Assembly (NCBI GenBank): GCA_011800155.1
Contig: CM022378.1
Span: 992,001 to 1,056,000, forward strand
Reading direction: 5' to 3'
Length of the DNA: 64,000 nucleotides
DNA from: Flammulina velutipes
Taxonomy: Eukaryota > Basidiomycota > Agaricomycetes > Agaricales > Physalacriaceae
The position numbers and the translations under genes were made by a program. The notes below the pieces were generated by a model. That model was given only the letters and a program-made list of their open reading frames with translations, was not told where the DNA came from and ran no database searches. This document shows positions 20,958 to 34,600 of this stretch, in pieces (the first letter of the stretch is position 1; each line of letters begins with the position of its first letter).

Positions 20958-21720
20958 AGCTCTTGTGACCTCAAGCAGAGGCCACCATTCGTGCCTGCAG
21001 TTCTCATTGAGTTGAACTAACGGAAGTTGGGAACAATCTTTAGGCGGATGCACTATAAGCTTGTCATGGAGATCACAGCCACACCTGACTGAAAGTCGGC
21101 GGCATTGAGAAGGAGGTGGCAGCAATTCTGTATTGACCTAAAACCAATTAGAAAGTGATATACCGTAGAAGAAGAGTCATACCTCATCCTCAGAATCAGC
21201 AACGACTTCCTCTGCATGAGTACCTTCTGTTGCTGTAACATGCTGAAGGAAAGTAGATGGGCAGGCAGGGAGACACTCGCGAGGACCTGGCTCGGCGACA
21301 ACATTTGAGTTCTTGTCAGTTTGGAAAAGGATGTGAACATACATGGATATTCAGTTCATGTTCCAGAGGACAAACCACCCAAAGAGGACAACAAAAGGTG
21401 GATGTATAGTCTCAAACAGAAAGGTGAAACTCACATCGAAGAGAGAGTGTGAGGGTGACAAGGAATGGCTTTCTACACAACGGCTTATAATTAGTATCAT
21501 CATAGTAAAACCCCTTCCAACGTACCAGGATTTGCATCACAATCATGTCCTGCAACGATAAACTTCTTCCACCCGGCAACATGTTTAAAGGAGATGTCAC
21601 GTTGTAGATAGTTTGCCTTTTGAAGACGACAACTAATAATTCTAAGGTCCTCTTCATCGTCCAACTCGGATAAGGCAGGACCTTCGACACTACCCTCAGA
21701 TGTACCTGATGTCCCTCCTA
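20958..21720 (-). other. Possible coding remnants on minus strand
   Basis: A minus-strand stretch near 21540-21680 reads EDEEDLRIISCRLQKANYL-like and KHVAGWKKFIVAGHDCDAN before a GT donor-like site. It looks like part of an exon, but no start, end or family could be found. Confidence 0.3.
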
Positions 21721-24044
21721 CACTCCACCACGCACCAGGTACTGGTGGGAGGGCTGTGAGACATTAGATGACAGCTCGTAAAGGGAGCCAGTCCTATCCA
21801 AGACTGCTGGTCTTTCAAAATCTCATCTAAGGTGTGAACCAGTAACTGGTTACGTGACTGGTTTGGTCCTTGAAACCCCAGCTGAGAAGAGGTATCAAAC
21901 ACATTAGCAGCTCATTGAGGATGATACACACAACATCAAGATTCAAACTGACTGGTTGGGATTCTGGAAGGTCACTATTGCAAGTTGAAGGTTGCCATTG
22001 CCTGATGTCTTTAGCACCCAATGTTGACAACCTTCACGAATATGCACATATGTTGCACCATTCAACACCCATCTTCGTGATGTGTTTCCTGTTAATCTCG
22101 GGTATCGGGGCTGATTCTTTTCTATGAAAGGTCAATCACATGGAAGTGATATTTAGTGCAGCAATAAATCTTAACTCACGATACATGATACAATATGGCA
22201 CTTAGTGAGTTTAAGATCAATATCATGGTGGAGTTAATTGCTGGATTAATTATAGTAAATGAAGATTTATATACAGGACTGGACAAGGGGTTCTATGGCT
22301 TCAGTCCTCCTAAACTAGTTCTTGGAATTCTGATCGATTATCACAATCTGGAATGCACTAAGAACTCAGGAAAGTATAAACCCAGGTTGTATTTGAAGAT
22401 AAGCATTGAAGCTGGCTCTGCTATAGTTAGCTGAAATTTTCCAACACAGGTTCTTCCTAACAGAAACTGGTCTTCACCTAGCAGAAGAGGGTACTAGGAC
22501 TTCAAGTACATCTCAATCAATTGTAAGGAAACTGTGACTGTTTTCCATTTCAAAGAGGACCTATCTTCTGACCCACCAGGTCAGGAAGGATGACTTGGAA
22601 CAGCCTAGTATGTATGGAGTCATGTCCATCTCATTTTCATGTTAGCTTAAGGGAAAAGCTTCATGAATACAGTATTCAGACAAGTGAGCAGATGAAGCTC
22701 TGTGAAATTGTTCATTCAATGACCGTAGGGATGTTCGACGAAGCTATCTGACATGCATATATTGGATTTATCTCAGCATAACTGAGGAAGCAAAAGAGAT
22801 GAGGAAAGTTGTTAGAAGGTGATCATGTCGAAAGTTGTCATGAATTGAGAGATTGATGGGGTTAGTCAGCTAACAAATCCTTAACCACAATTGCCCATGG
22901 CCAGTATCTTGAATGAAAGTGAAGTTAACAGCAATTTTATCCTAGTTACACTTAATAAAATAGTTGAGTGTGACATATTTGCAGGAAACAGAAAATCCAA
23001 CTGTCCTCAGTTGTAAATAAAAATTGCAATGTTACATGATCCAGAAGGGATGATGACAGGAAGTTCAATTTGATTGACCGGAAGTAGTATGGTCTCCATG
23101 GAGGGATCCTTTGGGACTCGTGGCCTCTGCTTAAAGGTAAGTACATGATGCTCAAGAGCGAAGCTCTGTGAGTAATTGAAGTTTAGCCTGTGCCATCGAC
23201 ATTCTCGGTGCTGTCTCAGAACAGTCATCTAACTACTAAAGATCAGATCCCTGTTACCCCTCGAACTTGTTATACATTTTGAATCATTACAATCGAATCC
23301 CCACACCTTCCCGAAACCCTAAAGACCAGTTCATCAAGATTAAAAGCAGACCCGCTATCGAAGCGGACTTGCATTTCCACGCCTACTAGTTAGTGTGTGT
23401 GTGTGTAATAGCAGAAACAATGAAATAGTGGAGCTTCCAAGTACAAGGAACAACCTGGCGCCACTAAAAACTCAGTTACGGCACCATTATTGGTTAGATT
23501 CAAAGCAAATAGAAGCCAGAACGAATAGGCAGCAATGCTAAGGGCACCATTAGAGGGATATTCCGGACATCCAGTTGGAATATTCCCCTGAACTAGTGGA
23601 CTCGGTATTATATCCTTATTTAGATGTATATAGAAAACACTATAAAGCTAGCTCGTTTGTACTATTTACAGTAGCTTACGCCCCCCGGTATCCGCAGTTC
23701 ACACACTGTATATACTGGAGGAATAGACTCTAAGATTTAGTTAGATAAAGAACCACTGTTAGATAAGTAGAAATAAGAAACAGAACCAAAGATCTAAGAA
23801 CTCATTGGAGCTACTTCCCATATTAAAGAAGTTGAAGCCAAGTCCTTTGTGATTCAAACGTTCTGCATTTCTGTGGGAAATTTAGGTCTCTTTACACAGA
23901 TCCCAATTGGCCTGTGACTTAGTGGCAAACTAGAACTCAATTTAAGATCAGATCCCTGTTACCCCGTTGAACTAGTATAAGCATTTTCAGCAAAAGATAG
24001 AGAGAAACAGTCCCATAAAACAAAGATACAAAGAACAAGAACCC
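21721..24044. other. Repeat debris, no gene recognised
   Basis: AT-rich, with no convincing exon. It holds a third copy of the hairpin word CTCAAGAGCGAAGCTCTG (near 23151) and a GT microsatellite near 23394-23407. Confidence 0.3.
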
Positions 24045-24176
24045 GACAAAAAGAACGATTGCTACTATAACATGAAATCCCACTATAAATAACGGACTTT
24101 CCCGCATTGCACTATTGACTTGTTAGTGGGTGTTTTGTATGTGTTTTTGTGGTGTTCTTCTACACTGTACATCAGC
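24045..24176. repeat. 132-bp dispersed repeat, copy 2
   Basis: Partner of 17687-17818; few mismatches. Confidence 0.6.
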
Positions 24177-24569
24177 GTGCCAAGATGTGAATATGTATCC
24201 GGCTTATGAATGTGCAATGACCGAACAGATAGCTGTAGATTCGGAGCCAACCACTGAAGATGTTATGATACCTCATCACACATTCTCAGGTAGGATAGGA
24301 TAAATTATGATTGACAATATTCATACTGTATACACCTTAAATATGCACCTCACCCACCAGGAATCAGTATCACAACATATCCTATCCTATGTTAACTATC
24401 CCAACTTAAAATGAATATCCTACTACATGCCTATTCTAGCGTAAGATATCCTAGGATACAATTAGTAAATATCCTACAAAATCTCATCATACTCAGCAAA
24501 CACAAATGCCACACTATTGTTCAATACATATAACCACATAGTAAAACACAGAAGAATAACTCATATTGC

Positions 24570-25560
24570 ATGATAGCACTGCGCTCAATGTCGTCCCTTA
24601 CCACAAGCAGTACCTTTTTTACCCGGTTTTGCTCTCTCCTTTGCCTTGGCTGAAGCTCGCGTGGCTCTCGGGGCATCATCGACTGCACTCAATCAAGCAA
24701 ATTTGCGTGGCGCCGAACCTCCATCATTGTTGGCTTTGCGTTTCGGAGCACGTGTTGTTGGGGGAGGAACAGAGTGCATGGTCATTGCCTTGGTTTTCCG
24801 ACTGTCCTTGCTCCCTGCCATAGTCTGTCGTGTTGCCGTAGTTTTGTAGAATCCACTCATGTTCGGTAGTATCCAGTTTGTAGATGCCCATGATGTAAGT
24901 TCGCGCAACAGGAGTTATGGATAATGATGACAGCTTCGATAGTGGTGAGTGTAGGTGAAGGAGCAGATTCACTTGTTGGAATGCCCGTAGGGAGGCGCGT
25001 CGCATGAGAACAATGGAGTATCGTACAATTACCTAGAAATTCATGAACAATCAGCCACTGAACAAGGCTAAATGAATCTTTTTTAAGTTGGCGACTTCCA
25101 CGTTGGCCATGTCGGCATCGCCAACAAGCCAGCCATACAGGCTGGTGTTAGTCAAAGCATCAGAGGGAGAAATGGAGGGAAAAGGTACACAGATACATAG
25201 TGTCCGTAGGTGCAACAATCAACTTGTTTACCTGATCATATATAAAGCAGTTGGGTCTCCCACTTTATCATATTGTGATGGAATCCAAAGGTAGTGTCAA
25301 CCAACATTGACATTTCATGTGGCTACTAACTTGATCAATGTAGAAGAACTCTGACAGCTTCGCACATCTGTGGTGTACAATGCACCGGTTTTCATTCTAA
25401 TTGCTCCTATGACATGGGCGAACAGTATGTGTAGCAATCTCCATGGCCCAGAGGACTGCGAGAAGTGCTGGCTTTACGAATGGCATGGAGTAGCGCACAA
25501 TCTTCTACAGAGGAGCCATCAACTATCACCACTTTATTTCAAAAATTTGACCTAACCACA
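24570..25560 (-). pseudogene. Degenerate coding remnants, unknown function
   Basis: The minus strand has a basic stretch KDSRKTKAMTMHSVPPP then APKRKANNDGGSAPRKFA, stopped by TGA near 24693 and continuing in frame as LSAVDDAPRATRASAKAKER to a stop near 24596. The stop fits CGA to TGA. Further upstream, SLYGWLVGDADMANVEV (about 25095-25145) looks like another exon. No complete model could be built. Confidence 0.35.
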
Positions 25561-25709
25561 TCATTTCGGATTTCTGGCATGTCTTGATGCTAATACTGCA
25601 TTCCTCAATGCCTCTGCTTAAGGTCACAAGAGCTAGGTGTAGGCCAAAACTGGGGCCAAAGCCCCCCATAGAATTGCAGATAGAGAACAGCTATACAAAC
25701 AGTTGAGAT

Positions 25710-25981
25710 AACTAACAGATAAATAGAAAGGCCATTGTATAAATAAGAGGAGGGGGTGGGAGAGCAAAAAACAGAGTGGCTATAGCACCCGGGTAAGTAA
25801 ATGATGCTCAAGAGCTCTGTTGCATATCTATAGCACCCAATACAGACACAAGAAAAGTGAAGCTTTTCAAAGGCAAGAAAGGACTGTGTGGACACAGTAA
25901 TAAGCATCAGTTTGCGAGGCAAACTGGTAGACATACCAGTTAACAGTGAATACTCTGTGGACAACAAAGGCAAGTTCACTG
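25710..25981. repeat. About 270-bp duplicated module, copy 2
   Basis: Partner of 19395-19680. Here the open stretch goes on past a GTAAGT-like site, so this may be the less rearranged copy. Confidence 0.6.
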
Positions 25982-26393
25982 TAAGTGAAATTCCATTGCG
26001 CAGGAAACTTCATCTACCAGCACTGCAAACACGATATACACTGTGGTGCCCAATGCAGTTCAAAGTCACTGTACGTCCAAAGAGCTCTTTTTCCCGACTT
26101 CTCTTGATCCCTCCGATATGACTGTCACTTGGTTATTTCTCAACCCTGGCCATTCCAATACTCGAACTGGATCTGCAATGCACAAGATGAAGCCTAACCT
26201 AGCATTTGACAATTCAGCTCATTGGACATTTGTTGAGCTTGGAAAGGTTTCGCGCAAGTTGACCTTGACTCTTCCTCAAGGTACATGAGCTGCCAACTAC
26301 CATATATGGCTCAGTGTGCTCATTATTCTCACTCATGATAAAATGACTTACACACTCTGCTAGGACCACAATTTGGGGTGGATCGCTATCTTG

Positions 26394-26630
26394 CAAACAA
26401 GTAAAGTCTGCTCTCAACAAGTTGAGCACTTTGGATGTTTTCGCTATTTTCACTACCTTGCTCGCTGGCGATCCTATCGTGCTATATACCATCTAAACGG
26501 TCATCTAACGCGCTACTCGGCACCACTTTTTCCTTGGCGCTGCGACCACTCCTGCATTCGCTACAATGCAAAGTCTGCTCTCACGAAGTTGAGCACTCGG
26601 GTTTCTCAGCCTGTTCCTGGCCCCAGATCT
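26394..26630 (+). repeat. Composite of two dispersed fragments
   Basis: 26394-26543 is the inverse of 20248-20401 and 26544-26630 is a direct copy of 20871-20957, fused without a gap. Confidence 0.55.
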
Positions 26631-29600
26631 ACAGCTATCCGTTCGGTCATTGCACATTCATAAGCCGGATACATATCCGCATCTTGGCGCGCCTAGAGCG
26701 ACTGCGCAGCACGCAATCCCGAGTCGGGATTGTGCCTTTGCTCCACTTTTGCTTCTAGGCCCCATTCTAGATCTTGATAGATGCACTTGGCCCTTAGCTT
26801 GCACATGGCGCAGTTGCGTCTGTAGTGGCAGCCAGGGGACGCTCCAAGGCATGTAGTCAATGGTCTGCTGTGTGCTCACCCTTTCTGCCCTTTGTGCTCT
26901 GCACTTGTGCATTGAGGTGAGTGCACAGTCTGCTTGTTGGATCCTAGCTCGATCTGACAACCCCAGTTTGCACAAAACAAGAATGGACCTAATCCGCTCG
27001 AGCAAGTGGCAAAGTTCCAGAGGGAATCGGGATCTACTCTACCAGAAACGCCACAGGTGCGTGCAAGCATATGAAGGAATCCAACAAGAGGATTTCTTTG
27101 CTCCATCTGGAACGATTGATACATCCATATCTTTTACTCTTCCTTCCACAGTAGTGTCCTGCTCACACGCAATGCCTCAAGTTGACAGTTATATGGATAC
27201 AGGCTGTATAGCTCTCTGTTATCTCAGTCTGTATGTCTGCTGAGCCTATTCCCTGATGCTTCTACTGGCCTCAATCAGAAGCGACATACCCAGCAACCCA
27301 GTATTTGGAATCTTCTTTGGCAACCTCAAGGGATTACAGAAATACATGTATGCACTCTTTCCAACAGACAGCAAGAAACACTGGGTCAACAAGGTTGACT
27401 CTACTCTGACCGACCTCATTTCTCATCTATCCCATCACTTCTTTTCAGACTGGTCGACAAACTGTTCTTCTATCATAAGGTGTTCCAAAAGAGGCTAACC
27501 ACAATGCTCTTTCACTTCTCACTGCTCTCTTTTACGGTGTTCTGTCCAGAATGCGATAAACCAATGGCAATTCTCCACCCCAAGGAGACAAGAAAGGAAT
27601 CAAATCTCGCGTGATTGAAAAGCACGGAAGGTTCAAATATTTCGTGAAGGACATCCTTACCCTCCAGGCATCCCAAATATGTGGTGGTTCAAATTACAGG
27701 TCTCATAGTTGTGTACACTATCATGATAACTATCAATCATTCCTCCCCGCCGCACCCTCCAACAAGATCTTTCCTACACAAACTCTTCCACTCTCTACCA
27801 CTCTATCTTCTGATTACCTGGAACATCCACTATGGCTCAATGTTCTTTTGTTTGAACAAATCCAGGCCATTACTGCTCAAACCGATCTGAAAAAGATGCT
27901 TCGTTACGCATCCCTGCTCCAATATAGGATCATTCTGTATATTGACACCAACTTTGAGGGTGACAAGGAACCGATCTGCAGCGATTTACTCTCACTGTGA
28001 CATTCCTTTTCAACAAGCACACCCACCTGCTCTCGGCCTACGGGAACCATCCCTCAACTCATTGATTGCATCCTGGCACACTCTCTCCTTCATCCATCCA
28101 AAGGATCCATACGGAGACCATCTCAATTTACCCAGATGCTCTGCATGCAAATTCATGGCCTTCTCAGCACGGTACTCAACAGCATCATTATGTCACCTGC
28201 TATATCATCTTCTATGTGGCCACCTCCTTGGACACCAGCCTATTTGCCAGAGGTTATTTCCTCCACCTATCTAACAGTGGTTCTTTATCTAACTAAATCT
28301 TAGAGTCTAACAGCTTGTGGGCTGCACATTAGTAACACTTCCCTACTGAAGCAGTAGTTAAACCACTTAACCTAAAGCGTTCCTGAGAGCCTGAATCTGC
28401 CAGCAACATCACACTCTGATCACTCCTGAGCCTGTTGCAGACAACACGGAACCTATTCAAACTGAGGAGGTGTGACAAGCCCTTTGTGAAACTCAGTGGG
28501 CCATGTTTGAAGCCAAGGTCAACACTTTGCAGAACACTGGGTCTCTACTGCCTTCCTGTAAATAGATAGGCTGGGTATAAGTTTGAACTTGATGATGTTG
28601 TATTTCAATTCTCAACAGAACACACTCTACTAGAAGGAATCATTAACAAGTGTAATACTCTATCTCTTGTCACTGTTTTATACTTATGATTTGTATAGTC
28701 ACACCCATATAGACAGGATCAATCGCAAAGAAGTTTTTGAAGGATTTGACATTTCTTCTATCTGGAAACAGGAGATGGAAAAGTGGAGGAAAAGAGAATG
28801 TAAGAGGCAATGTCCTTCTCACGAAGTTTAATAGAGTTCGCTATTTTACATGCATATATTGGTAAGACAACAACTTCTGAACATATGTAAGATTTTGTAT
28901 TAGTGAAAAACTCCTAGAATTCATCAAAATAGTACCACATGCTGCTAAACCACAGATGAGGAACACATTTTCCTTATCTATATTTAAAGGAAGAAATTGT
29001 TCAGGACATTGCACCTCAGCCACTTGTTGAAGAACTGCTTCTGTATCAGAAGATCCCAGATAATTGGGTCTCTTCCTAGGTAAAGGTGAATAAAATAGTG
29101 GTAGACACAATTTTAGAAGCACTGACAGGCTTTCACTATACACTTCGTAGACATGAAGAGCACCAGACTTTTAAGCTCTAAAACAACGCACTCACAGAAG
29201 GTTCAGAGTCCCTAGAAAGCCTCGATGACACAATCTGATTTCCGCAATTATTACATGCTGCGAGATGAAATACACCTTGTTGGAATGTGTATTGACAGAA
29301 AGATATCAACAATAGAACTACCACAAAATAAATAGAAAAATCTCACAGAGAAAGACATAGTAAATCACATACATGAATTCCAATGACCACATGATGATTG
29401 CAGTAGACCTTCACTGCAGCATAAACTATCTGCCCTGGTCCGTCTTTTGTATCGAGCTGGGTTTTCTGTTTTATTTGTCTTTTGCCTTGTTTATAGGACC
29501 GTTTTTCAGGATTATAGCCTTCATAGGAATATCCTTCAAGCTGTTTCATCCATTGTAAGTATTGTAATAAATGCCTCTATCCATGCTGAGCTGCTGTATT

Positions 29601-30124
29601 GCCATGTCTTGATCCTTGGCTTCCTTGTAACATGCACAATCTAGCTTGAGCTCTTGAGATATTAGACCTTTTACTAGGATAACTGTCACGGTGAAACATA
29701 TCAAGGAGCTAGAGGGTTACCCACAAAATTTTGTGAATGAAACTCCTGCTCGTGCTGGTACGAAATGTCAGGCCAAAGTTCAACTTATCCATACTCCGCC
29801 AAAGAGGCGCAAGATTCCCGCTAGACTTACCATGCAGCTTGATGCAAAAGTTATGAGTAGGGTGAAAGAGGTAGCTCAGAGCAACACAGTTATGCAAAAT
29901 CCTTTCATCACTTCCGAACTTTGCCACCACTGTGGTGGTGACGAAACAGATTGGATAGGTGTTGGATGGATCTAATTGGACGTTCAAATAGATGAAAAGA
30001 GAAAAGAGAGTATGTAACGATGTACCAGTGACCTTTATTGTTGCGACACTCACCAGACACCTCAACGACAGGCTTGTGGAGGGAGAGAAGAGACACTCGA
30101 GCATTCCCGCAAGGGCAACCACAG
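26631..30124. other. Degraded element DNA, no clear gene
   Basis: There are scattered open stretches (for example 27611-28000 and 29691-29975, the latter with CHHCGGDETDW), but no reverse transcriptase, integrase or transposase motif was found and frames change often. I read this as old mobile-element sequence. Confidence 0.3.
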
Positions 30125-30262
30125 TGAAGCTATGGCCGCAGATCAAGTGGTATAAGGTAGGAGGCATAGTGAAGGAGGTAGAAGTGCGGTTACGGAACCG
30201 TGAGTCAAGGCAGAGGCCTCTGAAAAGCCTCCTTACCCTTGGAACCCGCCTTTACTTCGAAC
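30125..30262 (+). repeat. 137-bp dispersed repeat, copy 2
   Basis: Partner of 20409-20545. Confidence 0.65.
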
Positions 30263-30431
30263 AACAAAGAAGAGGAGTGTACTATTCTAGGAGTGGCTAT
30301 CTCAGATGTTGAGCTTCTGTTTACTGGTGTCTGAAAGGCGTGAGTAGAGTTACTTTAACGAAGCTTCAATTATTTACTAAAGAGTCAGTTTTGCAGCTTG
30401 CTGCTGTTGTAGCTTCTATGCTCTTCATCGG

Positions 30432-30710
30432 ATGAGTGAGCTCACTCAGCCCAACCAGCACTCACTTCGAGATTGGAGAAAGATCATCAAACGAGCTTCT
30501 CTCCAGTCCAGGTTCTTTACTGTAGTTGGTAAGGAGTATGGACTTCACTCAGTCCGAGCTGGTGGTGCCACTTTCTATGCCGGACTTGGTGTTTCTGAAG
30601 CAGTGATGCAGGCACTAGGGCGGTGGTCATGTGACTCCAATGCCTATTTTCTCTCGGGAGATCTTGTTGGGTTAGACTGTGTTCCTAGGTCAGCCAGTTC
30701 CGAAGGCTAG
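30432..30710 (+). pseudogene. Tyrosine recombinase C-terminal fragment
   Basis: An open stretch of 92 codons reads YGLHSVRAGGATFYAGLGVS and ALGRWSCDSNAYF. It shows the HxxR box, the GRW box and a downstream Tyr at the spacing of the catalytic end of tyrosine recombinases. In fungi such domains belong to Crypton elements and DIRS-like retrotransposons. The N-terminal half and the first catalytic Arg are not found upstream, where the frame is closed, so this is probably a remnant. It is 170 bp downstream of the 137-bp repeat, which also occurs at 20.4 kb. Confidence 0.55.
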
Positions 30711-31645
30711 CAAGTTCTGAAAGGCCTTTGATTTGTTGGCTGGTGGGGTGCATTTTACCTTCTTGTAGTGCTACCTTTTGTGTAGATAGTCCAAGCGGAT
30801 GATGGTACACACTGCCAAAAAAAAGTAGCAATATTGGTTTGCAACATGTAGTACAAACACTTCTCAAGGAGTGCGAAGTCATTTGTGAGTTTGTTGGGTA
30901 TAAGCGCGCTGCCGCAGTATACAAGAGCAGAAGGGAGTTTGACTTTTTGTGATGAACCGAACCTGGAGTGGCACTATAACACTCAACAAAATTCTTCCCT
31001 ATAGTTTGTCGTGGATCTTGAAAGGTATATTGACGACAGGTCAGCCTGTTTCCGTGAATGTGTCAACCAACTCCTCAATGTAATTATCGCGATCCTGCTC
31101 GCTTAGCTCGAGGTATTCCACCACTGGCATTGCCCTTCCCAAGATGTCAGAGGAGAAGATCTCCAACTGGGCCAAGCCTCGCATATGGTGAGGAAACACT
31201 GAGACATGTCAATACACCACTACCAAAAAAAACACAAGCACATAACATCAGTGTGTAGGGCGATCAGTCGCTTAGCCCTCTTCTTCTTCTTAACCGAAAC
31301 AGTTCTCATTGGCATCTGACCCCTATGATGTGTCAAAGTCAATGATATGTGCAAGGAGATGACCCACTAACCTTCTCTGGGTAAGGCTAAGCAGGTTGAC
31401 AAGGTTACTGACATTCAAATTGGGGCTCTACTTTGATGTGACTGACAGGTTTTTCTTAGGATGAAGACCTACCATACAAAGGACATGTCCTTTTGCTTAG
31501 CCTAACCAGTTGGTTGACTGACTTTCGGTCAAGTGAAACACCTTCAAGCCCATGAGTAGAATGCGAAGGTTATTGAGACAGAGGTGAGTTTATTGCCATA
31601 ACTTCCTTGCTCCGGACAGCTCATCCCAATCTATAGAATGAGGAT
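30711..31645. other. No gene recognised
   Basis: Degraded sequence up to the left end of the hAT element. Confidence 0.3.
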
Positions 31646-34600
31646 TAGTGTATGGCGCGGGTTTGCCGGGTACGTGCCGGGTGCCGGGATCGGGTATCTT
31701 CTCGGGACGGGACGGGATCAAACATATTAATTACCCCGGCATGATCCCGGCAGGCTCAGATAGCTCAGGTTAAGTGCCACAGCGCTGAAAAAGTACAACG
31801 GAGGCAGAGTTTATTCTTTATAACTGTACATACAGAAGCCACATAAATGTTCAGTATAAAAAATTGTCCTGGCCCCCAAGTTCCAACGAAATGGATATGG
31901 CCCCTCTTACGAAACGCCGCGCCACATCGTCGATAGACTCCCAAAGGAGCCCCTCATTGTCTGATAATGTCTCTCAGTTGTCCGACTCCATCCAAAAAGC
32001 TGTCGGCACAGTGAAAGCCAAAGTTAGCCACCTCAAAAAGAAAGCCCGCGCCGTTTTGCCAAGTAGGCGGCGCAAACAAAAAACCGTTGACTACAATGAT
32101 GGTGAGTTTGTTTTTCGTTGTCAATTAGCTTTAAAGGGCTTACCTATACACAGACGGCGACGTTTCAATGCCTGGAGTTGGCGACGACGATGCTTCTAGT
32201 ACTCATGCGTCCTCCTTCATCGACGACACCGACCGTGACGACGCCAACGATAGCGACGACGATGACGACGACGTCGAAATCATCAAAGCATCCGGACATA
32301 GGTCCAAGGGAAAGGGACGTGCACCCACAGAGCGAGAGATCCTTGCAGCAGAAGAGCTAAAGCTAAGTGAGTACTCCTTTAATTTTTAAGATGCATACCT
32401 AAGACGTCCAATAGCCGCCGCCATTATCCGCTGGAAGTCCGGCTGGTATGCGTTCTTCGAGCAACGGCCAACCATCATACGCTCCCGCAACCGTAAGAAT
32501 ATCCTCTCGACGTATCATGGCTTCAAGTGTTTGAAATGCGGTGCACGAAAACTCCGGGGCGTCACATCTGACTCTGGCTCTACTGGCGCCCTGAGTCGAC
32601 ACGTCAGTGACTGCTGGGGAGAGGACGTCTACCACGCCGCTGAAAAGACCAACCTAAAAGAAGCCCGAGTTATCGTCAGCCGTCATAAAACCCTCAAAAA
32701 CCAATCACTCACCAGCATGCTGAAACGCGCGAAGAACGCTGTTGAGTCGTTTTCGTTGCAGCCACCTTCCAAGGCTGAGATTCGGTAAGTGTTTACGCTC
32801 TCGGAACATTGATCAAGACTCACCATCAACCAACTCCAGTGTCACGTTCTCACGATGGGTAGCAGAATCGATGTGTCCATTCAACATCGCAAAGGACCGT
32901 GGCCTTCGCTGGCTTCTCAAGACTGGTCGTCCCTCTTTCTACATCCCCGACCCGACGACTATTGGCAAAGACGTCAAGGCGTTACATCTATTTGCCCAGG
33001 GAGAGCTAATGGCGGAGCTACAGGTAAGTTATGTCAGCTCAACTTTGAGCGAACATGTTCTGACACATACCTAGGCATATGAGGGAACACTCGCTTTCCA
33101 GACCGACTGCTGGACTGCTCCTAATCACGTCGCATGGATGAATATTCTAGTCAGTTGGGTGCGCGATGGTGAGCTCATTACAGCGATCTTCGACTTCGTT
33201 GAATTGGGAATGGTACGTGGCAAAAACAGTGACAACGTACCGTCAATGCTCATATCGTTATGGTTGTCGCCATCTTCTAGTCGCATTCCGGTCTGAATAT
33301 GGCAACAGCTTTCAAGCATAGCCTTGAGGAATTCGGTGTACTGGCAAAGGTAAGTCAACGATATCTCTGACCATAAATGTAACTAACGACGTACCTCCAG
33401 TTTGGCAGCGTCACAGCCGACAATGCCTCGAACAACGACAAGATGCTTCAGCATCTGGAGCGCATGATCCCTGGCTTTCGCGGTCAGCAAAGACAAGTGC
33501 GCTGCTTTGCTCATACCTTGAACCTCACCGCGAAGGCCACACTACGCCAGTTCGAGCTGAAAAAGAAACAGACGGCAGTAGAGGTCGACGATCCCGACAT
33601 GCCTGGTAGACGTCAACAACGAAGACGACGACGACTATGATTTCACCAAACTTACGGAGGATCTTGACCTAGAGGACGCAGAGACACGAGCTCGTGAGAC
33701 TGAGAATACACCTGCACTCATTGACGGTGCCACGCGCAACGAGGACGACAAAGTAATCAACCAGCTTATAGACAACATGACGGGGGAGGAAAGGACGGAG
33801 TGGAGACATTCAGTTCATCCTATCCGAACAGCCCTGTTCAAGGTAAGCATCCTTCTCTCACGTTCACGGAGTTTACTGACCTCCGTGGTCTAGACACGCA
33901 AAATAGCTTTCAAAACAATCAATTCGCCTACCTTACTCCTTAAGGCGTGGGACCAGCTGCTTATTGAAACAGCGCCGAAGGCGCTTCATGACAAGCGCCT
34001 TCCACGAGACGTCTCCACCCGTTGGAATTCAACATACACGATGCTAAAGGTATTCCTTGAGCTGCGCAAGTATGTGGACGAATTCACCAGTGTCCGTGCA
34101 AATAATTTGAGGGACTACGAGCTCAATGGGGAGGAGTGGGAATGTATTGAACAACTGGTAAAGGTTCTAGAAGTGCGTGCTTCCCTTACGTTCCCTTACG
34201 TTCTCTTACGACATTCTTTCTGTTCTTCCTTCATCGCTTCCCTTCATTCTCCTTCTCTGTACTTCCCGTCTATCGTTCACTCTCGCTTCCCGCCAGATCA
34301 TCCACGATGGTACCCTTTTTTTCTTGAGCGCCTCTCCCAACGTTGCTGCCGTCATCCCAGCAATGGATGTCATCGACCAGGCGTTCGCCACTGCATCTCT
34401 CCGAGAGACTGAGTTCTCGCCAGCAATCCGAACGGCATTGAACATAGGCAAAAATCTTATTAACAAGTACTATGCGAAGACGGATGACTCGGAGATTTAC
34501 CGTGAGGCTATGGGTGAGTCACTTGCCTGTGTTATCGTTCTTCTACTCAAGCCCATTAGTTCTTCATCCGGGCCTCAAAGAGCCCTACATGCGCCGCATG

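Noticed and set aside
27600..28300. Possible retroelement polymerase
   Set aside because: I looked for the (Y/F)xDD box and other reverse transcriptase blocks on both strands and found none.
33570..33640. A short intron to explain the hAT frameshift
   Set aside because: The only GT..AG choice is 32 bp and gives the wrong frame.
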